Part shown: piece by piece, positions 17,385 through 26,200 of the stretch
Layout of the letters: each line of letters begins with the position of its first letter
Numbering within the stretch: position 1 is the stretch's first letter
Assembly (NCBI GenBank): GCA_016234735.1
Contig: JACRAN010000200.1
Span: forward strand, 1 to 44,307
DNA length: 44,307 nt
Direction of reading: 5' to 3'
Source of the DNA: Bacteroidota bacterium
Lineage (GTDB): Bacteria; Bacteroidota; Bacteroidia; Chitinophagales; Saprospiraceae
Notes under the pieces: model-generated
Seen by the model: only the letters and a program-made list of their open reading frames with translations
What the model was told of the DNA's origin: nothing
The model's database searches: none
Program-made: the position numbers and the translations under genes

Positions 17385-18278
17385 TCAATCGTTCACTATC
17401 CCCCCATATTTTTTCCAGTAGTCGAAGTTAATGCCTTTGGTTTTGGAGCGACTGACAATCGCCCCGCTCAATTTCGCCCTGGTCTCTTGATCCAACCACT
17501 TAAAACGCTCCTCCGATGACTCCTTGGGCAAACCGTTCTCGTAGAACAAACTCGAATACCCCCCGCTCACTCTCGCCCCGGTCAAATCCGCCCCGGTCAA
17601 ATCCGCTCCGGTCAAATCCGCAGAGGCCAAATACGCAAGGGTCAAATTCGCCGCGCTCAAATTCGCCGCGCTCAAATTTACCTCTCTCAAATTCAGCCCG
17701 TACAAATTCAGCCCGCTCAAATCCAGCCCGCTCAAATTCGCCCCTCTCAATTTCACCTCGCTCAATTTCGCCCCGCTCAATTTCGCCCCGCTCAATTTCG
17801 CCCCGCTCAAATCCAGCCCACTCAAATCCAGCCCATTCAAATCCACCCCGCTCAAATCCACCTTGGTCAAACTCGCCCCGCTCAAACTCGCCCCGCTCAA
17901 TTTCGCCCCGCTCAAATCCGCCCCGCTCAAATCCGCCTTGGTCAAATCCGCCTTGGTCAAATCCGCCCCGCTCAATTTCGCCCCGCTCAATTTCGCACTG
18001 CTCAATTTCGCCCCGCTCAATTTCGCACTGCTCAAATTCGCCCCCCTCAAATCCGCCTTGGTCAAATCCGCCTTGGTCAAATCCACCCCGCTCAATTTCG
18101 CCCCGCTCAATTTCGCACTGCTCAATTTCTTTTCACCTGACCTGGCTATATTTTCCCAGCACTCCCTTTGCTTTGAGGGGTGAATGGTTTTGCAATCCTG
18201 CGCCGCCGCTTGCGGCAGGCTGAAAAATGCGAGACAAAACAGGATGCCTGCGCCGGTGATGATATGGTTCGTTTTCAT
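17385..18278 (-). CDS. Exported pentapeptide-repeat protein
   Basis: The 297-residue product has a signal peptide (MKTNHIITGAGILFCLAFFSLPQAAA). A short Cys-containing segment (DCKTIHPSKQRECW) follows, then about 40 consecutive pentapeptides (residues about 50-255) of the type A-K/D/N-L-S/T-G/K. Such repeats fold as a square right-handed beta-helix. A polar tail of about 40 residues closes the protein. The DNA shows a near-perfect 15-bp periodicity (TCAAATCCGCCCCGC-like units), so unequal crossing-over may change its length. Most studied members are cytoplasmic; this one is exported. Role unknown. The plus-strand frame of NSPRS-type repeats is a shadow. Confidence 0.93.
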   Translation of the reverse strand: MKTNHIITGAGILFCLAFFSLPQAAAQDCKTIHPSKQRECWENIARSGEKKLSSAKLSGAKLSGVDLTKADLTKADLRGANLSSAKLSGAKLSSAKLSGAKLSGADLTKADLTKADLSGADLSGAKLSGASLSGASLTKVDLSGVDLNGLDLSGLDLSGAKLSGAKLSGAKLSEVKLRGANLSGLDLSGLNLYGLNLREVNLSAANLSAANLTLAYLASADLTGADLTGADLTGARVSGGYSSLFYENGLPKESSEERFKWLDQETRAKLSGAIVSRSKTKGINFDYWKKYGGIVND

Positions 18279-18314
18279 TGTTCGATAAATTTTAGAAGTG
18301 AAAAAAATGGTGGT

Positions 18315-18866
18315 TTATTCCGACCTTTTGAAACTTTCCAGTGCCATCAGGATGTCGCCGAAATGCTGCTCCATGCCCTCTTCGGTACCGTAGGTCAGAA
18401 CAACCACGATGGCGTCGTCACCGTCCACGGGGGTTTCGAGGATGTCAACGGCTATTAAAATTGGCGCTTTGGTGTCATCCTTCAGTGTGCCGGTTCCCCC
18501 GGTCGAGAGCAGGGTCAGCCCGTTGACTTCACGGCTTTCCTGCGGGTCGGTCAGTACCAGCCCGTCGCAAAAGGAGTTAGCCACCTCCTGGATGTTGGCA
18601 ACCACTTCCGGTACGGTATGGAATTCCGAAACTTTCGCCAGGATACTGATGGCTTTGTCCGGCGAATAGCCCATTATGAAATAGGCATCCTCCTGGCCAA
18701 TCCAGTCTTTGGCGAAGCCCATCGTCAGCCCGGCGCTGCTCATGTTCAGCCATTTGGCGGGTTGTGGCGGTTGCCATTCCGGTTGTTCCGCTTGTTCGTC
18801 CTGCGCTTGCAGGGCAGCGGTTGCCAGCAGCAGGCTGGGGAGGAGGAAAAATTTGATTGATTTCAT
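18315..18866 (-). CDS. Exported protein of unknown function
   Basis: The ATG at 18866 gives 183 residues starting with a signal peptide (MKSIKFFLLPSLLLATAALQAQ). The mature part begins with a Pro/Gln-rich linker (EWQPPQPAKW). A compact domain follows whose wording (AGLTMGFAKDWIGQEDAYFI, VLTYGTEEGMEQHFGDILMALESF) resembles small domains that bury a fatty or protein ligand. No family is named with confidence. It lies 53 bp after the LamG T9SS gene and 36 bp before the pentapeptide gene, so it is probably co-transcribed with both. Confidence 0.82.
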   Translation of the reverse strand: MKSIKFFLLPSLLLATAALQAQDEQAEQPEWQPPQPAKWLNMSSAGLTMGFAKDWIGQEDAYFIMGYSPDKAISILAKVSEFHTVPEVVANIQEVANSFCDGLVLTDPQESREVNGLTLLSTGGTGTLKDDTKAPILIAVDILETPVDGDDAIVVVLTYGTEEGMEQHFGDILMALESFKRSE

Positions 18867-18919
18867 GTTGAAAAAGGATTTTTGAAAAGTTGAAAAATTC
18901 AGTGAATTTAGAAAACAGT

Positions 18920-21790
18920 TCAATGAAGTAACACGATTTTTTCAAGAAAGCGGCCTGTACCGTTCCACGCTTGCAACGTGTAAATGCCCTCCGCCAGGTC
19001 GCTGACATCCAGTGTTTGAGTGCCACTGCCACACGATGCCGTGTGTACCAGTTGCCCTGCCGGACTGAACAACCGCACCGTGGTTGTTTCCTCCGAGTTT
19101 TCAGATAAAAACAGCGTTAGTTCGCCACTGCTGGCGGGGTTTGGGAAGACCCTGAGATTTCCGAAATCTTGAAGATTTCGGAAATCTACGCTCACCACCT
19201 TCGACAACTCCTCGCCCCCGTCGAAGTCCGTTTGCCGGAGGCGGTAGTAGTTCGTGCCGGGCAGCGGTTTTTCATCCAAAAAAGAATAGTCGTGCGTCTC
19301 GCTCGTCGTGCCTCTGCCAGCGACGAAGCCAATCTCCGTCCATCGTCCACCGTCTCCCGTCATCCGCTCGACGTGGAAGCCTTCGTTGTTCAGTTCGCTG
19401 GCGGTTTGCCATTCCAGCAGAACGCCGTTCTCCATTTCTCTTCCGGTAAAGCTGACCAACTCCACGGGTAGCGGTGAGGTGACAGTTACCCTGACGGTGT
19501 TCCCGCCGGGGTAAGTCACGCTGACACCAGTCACGTTGCCTGCGCCGGTGTTGGCGAAAGTGATGTTCCCACCCGAAAACGTGCCGCTCACCGTGCCTGC
19601 CGTGAGCACATCGAAGGTGGCACCGTTGGCGGCGGCGTAGCCGAAGATGAAATGGATTTTGGAAGAAGCGCCGATGGTCGCTGTGCCGCTGATGGCGAGG
19701 TGGTCGTAGTTCGTGCCTTGCACTGTGCCGTTGATTTCGCAGTTGTAAGTGGCGCTGCCGAGGTCGAGCGAGCCGGTGACGGTAAGCTTGCCGGGGCTGT
19801 TGCCGGGGTTGACGGCGGCGGTGGCGCTGTTGGTAAACGTGCCGCTTTGGGTGAGTGTGCCGATGCCATTGAAAGTGGCGTTGTTCGTTGCCGTACCGCC
19901 GGAATTGACGTTGAAAAAGTTGTCGGAATTGCCCACCGTCACCGTGCCGTCATTGGTGAAAGTCGAGCCGTTTTTCACCGTGAAATTGCAGGTGCCGGGC
20001 ATTGTCAGGGAGCCGGTCGAGTAGTTGTTGAAAATGCCCGAAGTGCCTGCGGTACGACTGACGAATGAACCGTAATTGTTGAGCGTGCTCGAAGCGCCGA
20101 GTTGGATTTGAGCGCCATTGCCGCCGTCGGTTATCGTGCCACCCGCGTTGTTGTTGACGGTGCCTTGCCAGGTGCTGCCTGTGCCGGCGTGCATGGTTCC
20201 GCTGTTGTTGATGGTGCCGCCAACATTGAAAGTCTCGGCGCAGGCAGGGCAGGAATAGGAGCCTCCCGAAAGGATATTCAACATTCCGCCTGAATTGTTG
20301 GTCATGTAAAATGCCGTGTAGCTGCCGGAAATGTCCATCGTGCCGGCATTGGTGATGCGCCCCTGCGAGATGGAACCGCTTGCCTGCACGGTCAGCGTTG
20401 CCCCGGAGTTGATGGTGATGAAAGTATTCAGGCTGGGGCTGAGGGCTTTGCCGCTGTTGACGGTCAGGCTTGTTCCCGAAGGGAAGGAAATCGTCACGTC
20501 GTTCATCGTGCAATTGGCGGCGATGACGACGGCATCGCCGCTCGCTAAACTCGTCGGGACGGTTCCCGTGCTCCAGTTCGAGGCAGTTGCCCAATCGGAA
20601 TTGGTGGTGCCATTAAAGTTGTAGTTCGTAAAGCCCGTGCCTTGCACGGCAAAATTGTAATCCGCCTCGTCGCAATCGTTGTTGTTCACATGGATGACCG
20701 CCGAGCGGGTTCCCGATGCTGTTGGTGTAAACGTAGCAATGAAAGTCGTGCTGCCACTTCCACCGATGGTCGCTGGAAGCGAAATGCCTGATACGACAAA
20801 CTCACTTGAATTGGTGCCTGTCACCGTAATTGTACTGACGGTTAAATTTGATGTTCCTGTATTTTGAATGGTAAAAGTTCGCTGAAATGAGCTGTTCACG
20901 GCGACCGAGCCGAAGTCGGTATGGTCGGCGGTGGAGGGCGTGTTGTCGCCGTCGGCGATGCTTTGTCCGTTGCCTTGAAGATTGATTTCGGGGAGACTCG
21001 GCGAACAAGCGCCACCCGTGATGCCACCCGGCGCTACGAAATTGGAGGTCGCGCCGTTGAGCGCAAAATTGAACAGCGTCGCGTCGTTGGCGCCGCCGAT
21101 AAGCGTTGCGTCGTCCGTCAGGGCCGTGATGCCCGTGTTGTCGCCGCCCGCCGTGCCTTGGTTGCATTTGAAATAAACCTGCAGATTGTCCGAAGTCGCC
21201 GAAACCTCGCAATCTTTCAATTGTGAAATCTCGTCGGCGCAAAGTGTGCGGTTCCAAAAACGGATGTCGTCCATGCTCCCCAACAAGTTGGTCGTGCCGT
21301 TCGCATAGAGCGAGCTGCGACCGAGGTAGCCCGCCGAGCCAAAACTCGCCGCGCCTGATTGGGTAAACGTGGCTACTTGCACGCCGTCAATATAGCATTT
21401 CGCCTCCTGCCCAACGCCTGCCCACGTCATGGCGACGTGCTTCCAACTGCCGCCCGTGAACGAAAGGGCAGCGGACTGGCTGCCCACTCCGCCAGCGCGG
21501 AAATAAATGCTCGAACCGTTGCTCCAAAGGAAAATGGCGGTGTTCTCGCTGCCTATTTCGGTCAACATCGAGGCGTTGTTGGGCTGCGAGGCCTCCGCAT
21601 TCATCCAAAAAGAGATGGTGCCCGCTGTCGCCGTCATGCCCGAAGTCGAGAAGCTGGCGTAATCGTCCGTGCCGTCAAAATGGAGGGCTTCGCCAGTTTG
21701 TGTGAAACCGCTGTTTGTTGCGAAAAGGAAACCCGCCATCAGGCAAGCGGCGACCATATTTTTAGTGAAAAGGTGTAACAATTTTTTCAT
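18920..21790 (-). CDS. Secreted LamG + choice-of-anchor-D + repeat protein with T9SS sorting domain
   Basis: This 956-residue protein has a signal peptide (MKKLLHLFTKNMVAACLMAGFLFA). A LamG/concanavalin-like domain follows (about 33-230; LHFDGTDDYASF, GSMDDIRFWNRTL). Next is an ASPM/SPD-2/Hydin-like Ig domain (about 270-390; DFGSVAVNSSFQRTFTIQN, NNDCDEADYNFAVQG). A beta-repeat region follows (about 400-720; NNSGTMHAGTG words). It ends with a fibronectin-like segment and a T9SS sorting domain (FPNPASSGELTL, LDVSDLAEGIYTLQAW, EKIVLLH). The last 170 residues nearly match the protein at 2324. It is predicted to be a surface or matrix protein, perhaps carbohydrate-binding through LamG. It heads the eight-gene exported run, with an operator-like repeat array and interleaved palindromes upstream. 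Confidence 0.92.
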   Translation of the reverse strand: MKKLLHLFTKNMVAACLMAGFLFATNSGFTQTGEALHFDGTDDYASFSTSGMTATAGTISFWMNAEASQPNNASMLTEIGSENTAIFLWSNGSSIYFRAGGVGSQSAALSFTGGSWKHVAMTWAGVGQEAKCYIDGVQVATFTQSGAASFGSAGYLGRSSLYANGTTNLLGSMDDIRFWNRTLCADEISQLKDCEVSATSDNLQVYFKCNQGTAGGDNTGITALTDDATLIGGANDATLFNFALNGATSNFVAPGGITGGACSPSLPEINLQGNGQSIADGDNTPSTADHTDFGSVAVNSSFQRTFTIQNTGTSNLTVSTITVTGTNSSEFVVSGISLPATIGGSGSTTFIATFTPTASGTRSAVIHVNNNDCDEADYNFAVQGTGFTNYNFNGTTNSDWATASNWSTGTVPTSLASGDAVVIAANCTMNDVTISFPSGTSLTVNSGKALSPSLNTFITINSGATLTVQASGSISQGRITNAGTMDISGSYTAFYMTNNSGGMLNILSGGSYSCPACAETFNVGGTINNSGTMHAGTGSTWQGTVNNNAGGTITDGGNGAQIQLGASSTLNNYGSFVSRTAGTSGIFNNYSTGSLTMPGTCNFTVKNGSTFTNDGTVTVGNSDNFFNVNSGGTATNNATFNGIGTLTQSGTFTNSATAAVNPGNSPGKLTVTGSLDLGSATYNCEINGTVQGTNYDHLAISGTATIGASSKIHFIFGYAAANGATFDVLTAGTVSGTFSGGNITFANTGAGNVTGVSVTYPGGNTVRVTVTSPLPVELVSFTGREMENGVLLEWQTASELNNEGFHVERMTGDGGRWTEIGFVAGRGTTSETHDYSFLDEKPLPGTNYYRLRQTDFDGGEELSKVVSVDFRNLQDFGNLRVFPNPASSGELTLFLSENSEETTTVRLFSPAGQLVHTASCGSGTQTLDVSDLAEGIYTLQAWNGTGRFLEKIVLLH
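19155..19187. repeat. In-frame palindrome, second copy
   Basis: This is the same 33-bp element as at 2556-2588 (two AGATTTCCGAAATCT-type arms), in the same position relative to the sorting domain and again coding for [11 protein letters not shown]. Confidence 0.85.
19336..19366. repeat. In-frame heptameric repeat in the LamG protein
   Basis: Words CCGTCCA, TCGTCCA, CCGTCTC and CCGTCAT follow each other with a 7-nt period. They code for the MTGDGGRW segment where the paralogue at 2324 has SSDGAAW. The word is the same as in the histidine kinase at 24102-24211. Confidence 0.75.
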
Positions 21791-21800
21791 TGGATTTCAT

Positions 21801-21877
21801 TTTTAAAAGTGAAAGAATGCGCCGGGGCGTCCCGATAGCTATCGGGATTCACTTTTAAAATGCAGGCCGCCCCGGCG
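21801..21877. repeat. Interleaved inverted repeats in the LamG leader
   Basis: Three inverted pairs occur. A is TTTTAAAAGTGAA (21801-21813) with its complement at 21848-21860. B is CGCCGGGGCG (about 21820-21829) with CGCCCCGGCG (about 21868-21877). C is the hairpin CCCGATAGCTATCGGG (21831-21846). A and B cross, so as RNA they could form a pseudoknot. Confidence 0.7.
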
Positions 21878-21884
21878 AATGCCA

Positions 21885-21984
21885 CAAAGGTGGGTGGGAG
21901 GTGGGTGCATGGGTGTCTCAACCTACCTGCACGGGCGTATCCGTACCTGCACAGGCGTATCAAACTACCTGCATGAGCGTATTA
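21885..21984 (-). promoter_or_regulatory. Promoter and direct-repeat operator of the exported-protein run
   Basis: The minus strand reads CACCTTTG at 21892-21885 (one base from TAnnTTTG). Upstream are three clear direct repeats, TACCTGCACGGGCGTATC (from 21924), TACCTGCACAGGCGTATC (from 21944) and TACCTGCATGAGCGTATT (from 21966), plus a weaker copy from 21906. Core spacings are 22, 20 and 22 bp. The motif matches that of the DUF1573 operon (9949-9992). The array suggests cooperative binding of a regulator on one face of the helix. Confidence 0.6.
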
Positions 21985-22037
21985 GGCGGAGAAAAAAGGA
22001 GAAAAGGAGATAAAAAGAAGGTTTTTGAAAAATTGAT

Positions 22038-22073
22038 TAAATTTGCAGATTAGAAATTGAACTTCTAATCTGC
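22038..22073 (+). promoter_or_regulatory. Promoter and dyad of the ATPase gene
   Basis: TAAATTTG (22038-22045) fits the Bacteroidota -7 box. Right after it, GCAGATTAGAA (22045-22055) and its exact complement TTCTAATCTGC (22063-22073) form an 11-bp dyad that covers the expected transcription start and ends 5 bp before the ATG. It could be an operator. Its words resemble the repeats at 12843. Confidence 0.55.
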
Positions 22074-22078
22074 AAGAA

Positions 22079-23245
22079 ATGATACCACGTTTATTGGGTC
22101 AGCAAATACTAGCGGCTGCACAGAAAATGCCAGTCGTCGCTGTTACCGGCCCTCGGCAGAGCGGCAAGTCAACGCTGGTGCAGCAAATTTTTCCCGAATA
22201 CAGTTACGCCAACCTTGAAGATATTGAGCAACGAAAATTTGCCAAAGACGACCCAAAAGGTTTCCTCCTGAACCTTGGCGAAAAAGCCATCATTGATGAG
22301 GTGCAACACTCCCCCGATTTGCTTTCCTACATTCAAGTGACCGTTGATCGGCAAAAGATGGCGGGGCAGTTTGTCATTTCCGGCTCGCAAAACCTGCTGC
22401 TCATGGAAAGCGTTTCCCAGAGCCTGGCCGGTCGGGTCGCCATTTTCAACCTGCTCCCTTTTTCGCTGGAGGAAATCCAGGACACTTCCTTCGCCTTGCC
22501 TGCCTACGAAGATTATCTCGTCAAAGGATTTTACCCCCGCATCTACGACCTCAACCTCGAGCCGACTGCATGGCTGCTCGATTACATCCAAACTTATGTG
22601 GAACGGGACCTACGGCAGGTGGTAAATGTCAGTGATTTGGGAGCTTTCCGGCAGTTCCTCGAAATCTGCGCCGGGCGTATCGGACAGTTGGTCAATTTCT
22701 CCGACATGGGCAGTCTCGTCGGTGTCTCGTACCAGACCATCAACAAGTGGCTGAGTGTGCTGCAAACCAGCTTTATAGTTCACCTCCTGCGCCCCTACCA
22801 CCAGAACTACAACAAACGCATCGTCAAAACCCCCAAACTTTATTTCTATGACACGGGGTTGGCCTGCGCCCTGATGAACCTTCGGAGTGTGGATGACCTG
22901 AACCGCCACTTTGCCAAAGGCGCTTTGTTTGAAAATTTCGTCGTCAATGAAATCCTCAAAAACCACCTCAACCGCAACCTGCATCCCAGACACTATTTCT
23001 GGAATGCTGCCGGAGCGCACGAAATTGACCTGCTGTTGGACAAAGGTGGCAGGCTACTGCCCATCGAAATCAAGTCGGGCAGGACTATCAACCCACATTT
23101 TTTTGACAGCCTCAAATATTTTCAGTCCCTGTCAGGTGCATTGCCGGAAGACAGCATTTTAGTGTACGGAGGTGAGGAAACTCAAAAACGCAGCCTGGCA
23201 CAAGTGGTGGGCTGGCGAAAATTAGGTGATATTCCTTTGCAGTAG
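22079..23245 (+). CDS. AAA-type ATPase with DUF4143 domain
   Basis: The 388-residue protein has Walker A GPRQSGKST (about residues 24-32), Walker B AIIDEVQ (about 69-75) and a sensor-like FVISGSQNLLL (about 99). The DUF4143 C-terminal half shows TYVERDLRQV, LGAFRQFLEICAGRIGQL, SYQTINKWLSVL and the nuclease-like end EIDLLLDKGGRLLPIEIKSG. This family is very widespread, often solitary and sometimes linked to toxin-antitoxin-like or defence contexts; its function is not fixed. The last motif (E-I-D ... I-E-I-K) matches the PD-(D/E)XK nuclease pattern. The gene converges with the histidine kinase at 23252, with only 6 bp between the stop codons and no terminator. Confidence 0.93.
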   Translation: MIPRLLGQQILAAAQKMPVVAVTGPRQSGKSTLVQQIFPEYSYANLEDIEQRKFAKDDPKGFLLNLGEKAIIDEVQHSPDLLSYIQVTVDRQKMAGQFVISGSQNLLLMESVSQSLAGRVAIFNLLPFSLEEIQDTSFALPAYEDYLVKGFYPRIYDLNLEPTAWLLDYIQTYVERDLRQVVNVSDLGAFRQFLEICAGRIGQLVNFSDMGSLVGVSYQTINKWLSVLQTSFIVHLLRPYHQNYNKRIVKTPKLYFYDTGLACALMNLRSVDDLNRHFAKGALFENFVVNEILKNHLNRNLHPRHYFWNAAGAHEIDLLLDKGGRLLPIEIKSGRTINPHFFDSLKYFQSLSGALPEDSILVYGGEETQKRSLAQVVGWRKLGDIPLQ

Positions 23246-23251
23246 GTTCAT

Positions 23252-26200
23252 TCATTCCAAATACTCCGACGGGTACTTCCCAAACCGCTCCTTGAACTGC
23301 CGGGAAAAATGCTCCACCTGCCGGAAGCCCACCTCGTAGGCAACGGCTTTGACGGAGCGGCCCTCCCCCGTTTCGAGCAGCAGGCGGGCCTGGCGGAAGC
23401 GGGCCTCGTCGAGGTACTGGGCAGGGGTCAGCCCGGTCAGTTTTTTTACCTGGCGGAAAAACTGCGCCCGGCTCATGGCGAGGGCGTCGGCGAGGGTTTC
23501 TGCGGTGAGGCTGGAATCGGAAAGTTTGCCGTTGACGAGGTGTTCGAGGCGCTCCAGCCAGTCAATATCTTCTTTCGTTTGATTGACGATTGATCCCGAC
23601 TGAAGTCGGGAACGATTTACGATTGCTTCAGTTGCCGGTTCCGGTTCCCCCAATCGTAAATCGTCACTCGTAAATCGGAAATCCGCTGACCGTTGCCTGT
23701 AATTCTTCAACAAATTCTCCACCCTCAACAGCAATTCTTCTTCTTCAAACGGCTTGAGCAGGTAGTCGTCCACGCCGATGCGCAGCGCCCGCAGCTTGTC
23801 CTGTGCGTCCGCACGGGCGGTGAGCATTACGACGGGGATGTGCCGCCAGCGGTCGTCGCCCTTCAGTTTTTCGAGCAACTGAAAGCCGTCCATCACGGGC
23901 ATCATGATGTCGGAAAGGATGAGGTCGGGCAAGTTATGAGTTATGAGTTTTGAGTTTTGAGTGGCACCACTCGTAACTCCTGACTCAAAACTCAAAACTT
24001 CCAAAGCGGTCTGCCCGTTTTCGGCGGTGAGGACATTGTATCTTTCTGAAAGTAAGGTTTGGATGTAATCCCGCAGGCTGGCGTTGTCCTCCACCACTAA
24101 AACGGATGACGGATGACGGGAGACGGTGGACGGAGCGGTAATTGTGCCAAGTTCCTGATTTTCAACCACATCGTCCTCCCCGTCCACCGTCTCCCGTCCA
24201 CCGTCCACCGTAGTTCCCATAATTTCCTTCCTCGGAATTTCCACGAAAAACGAACTGCCCCGGTCGGGTTCGCTTTCCGCCCAAACCTTGCCCTGCATCA
24301 GTTCCACGAGTTCCCGGCAGAGCGCCAGGCCAATGCCCGTGCCGCCCTCAGTCGCCGCCCCCGGCTGGTTGGTTTGGTAGAACCGGTCGAAAACATGCGG
24401 CAAATCTTCCGGGTGGATGCCCCTGCCCGTGTCGCTGACCGTCAGGCGCAGGCTGTGGGCGAGGTCCTCGACCACCACCGACACGCTGCCCCCGGACGGG
24501 GTAAATTTCAGCGCATTGGACAGCAGGTTGTTGAGGATGGTTTCCAGCTTCGGGGCATCGAGTTGAAGTTGCAGCCCCCGCTCGGCTTTGTATTGAAACG
24601 AAAACCGGATGCCCTGCCGCTCGGCGTGGCTCTCGAACGCCGCCACGATGCGCCGCAGGAACGGGAACAGCGCCACCGAGGCTTCTTGCAATTCCAATTT
24701 GCCCGCCTGCACCTTGCTCAGGTCGAGGATTTGGTTGACCAATTTGAGCAGCGACTTGCCATGCGTTTGGGCGGTTTTCAGGAACGTAAAGTCCTGGTTT
24801 TCAAGGCGGTTGCGCTTGAGCGCCGAACCGATGGGGCCGAGCACGAGCGTCAGCGGGGTGCGCAGTTCGTGACTGACGTTGGCGAAGAAACGGGACTTCA
24901 TTTCGTCCAATCGGCGCAGTTCGTCCGCCTGTTTTTCGATGAGGTTTTTTTGCTCCGCAATTTGCCGCCTGCCCTGCCGCTGTTTCAGGAACGCATAAAA
25001 CGCTCCGGCGAACAGCAGGAACAGCGCACCCGCCAGCCCGAACAGCAGCCAGCGTTGGCGCTTTTGTTGCGCCAGCAAAATCTCCGTCTCGCGGGTGCGC
25101 AGGCGGGTTTCCATTTCGGTGAGCAGGGCGGAGTTGCGGTTGGTGTAGCCCTTCACCTGCTCGTTGAACGCCTTGCGGTAGTATTCCAGGGCCAGTTCCC
25201 GGTCGCCCAGCTTCTCGGCGATTTCGGCGTAGGTCTGGTAAAAATAGCCCAGTTCCGCCTTGAAGTTGCAGTAGGTTTTGGCCGAATCCATCATTTCCAG
25301 CGCTTTCACGAAGTTGTTTTTCTGCATAAAAACACCGGCCAACTGCTCGTACATGTTTTGGGTCAGGCCACGGTCGCCCAGGGTCTTCGCCAACTCGATG
25401 GAGTGCATGGAAAGCGGCAGGGAACGGTCGAAGTCGCCCTTGTTTTGGAGGTAAATCCCCAGCAGGCGGACGCATTGCATCCGGCTTTTCAGGCTGGCAT
25501 TCGGGCGCAGGAGCGCAACGGCTTTTTCGGTGTAATCGAACTCCCTGCCCACCTGCGGCGTACCGTCGTAGCTGAGGCCGATGGCCGTCAGTTCCGAAAT
25601 CATGGCGGCGGTGTCCCGCAGGTTTTCATAGATTTCCAAAGCCTGCAGGTGGAAGGGCACGTTCTTCTCCGGCACCACCATGTAGAGGTCCCTCGATGCC
25701 CGCCCGATGACACCCAACGCCTTGGCTTCCAGCAGTTTATCGTTTTCGTTCCGGGCAATGGCGAGGGCCTCCTGCGCCAGCCGCAGCGTCTCGTCGAACT
25801 GTTTTTTGCCATGCACCACCCAGGCTTCGGCGAGGTTGGCCCAGCCCTTGAACTGGCCGTGTTTCGTGGCAAGGGCTTGGAGTTGGCGGGCTACAGTGAG
25901 CGCAGAATCCTGGTACTCGAAGGCGTTGAGGGTGCGGGATTTTTCAAACAGCCATTGCAGGTGGCCGCTTTTGTTTTTTTGGGCAAAAGGCTCCAGTTCG
26001 TCGAGCAGTTGGAAGGCGCATTTTTCGTCGCCCTGCTCCCGCATCGTTTTCACATCGGCCAGCCAGCGCTGTATTTCAGGATTGCCAAGTTCCCGGATTT
26101 CGTTTTGGAGCGATTGCAGCGGACAGGGCAGCACCGTGAGGGGCAGGGGCAGGATTTCTTGCTGAATTTTTTGAAAAAGTGCGCCGACCCGCGCTTGGCT

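Noticed and set aside
17560-18130. Regular 15-bp repeats that look like a CRISPR-type array
   Set aside because: They are codons of pentapeptide repeats in one frame, without spacers, leader or cas genes.
22079-23245. A full toxin-antitoxin or defence island around the DUF4143 ATPase
   Set aside because: No partner gene is next to it; its downstream neighbour is a convergent histidine kinase and upstream is the exported-protein run.
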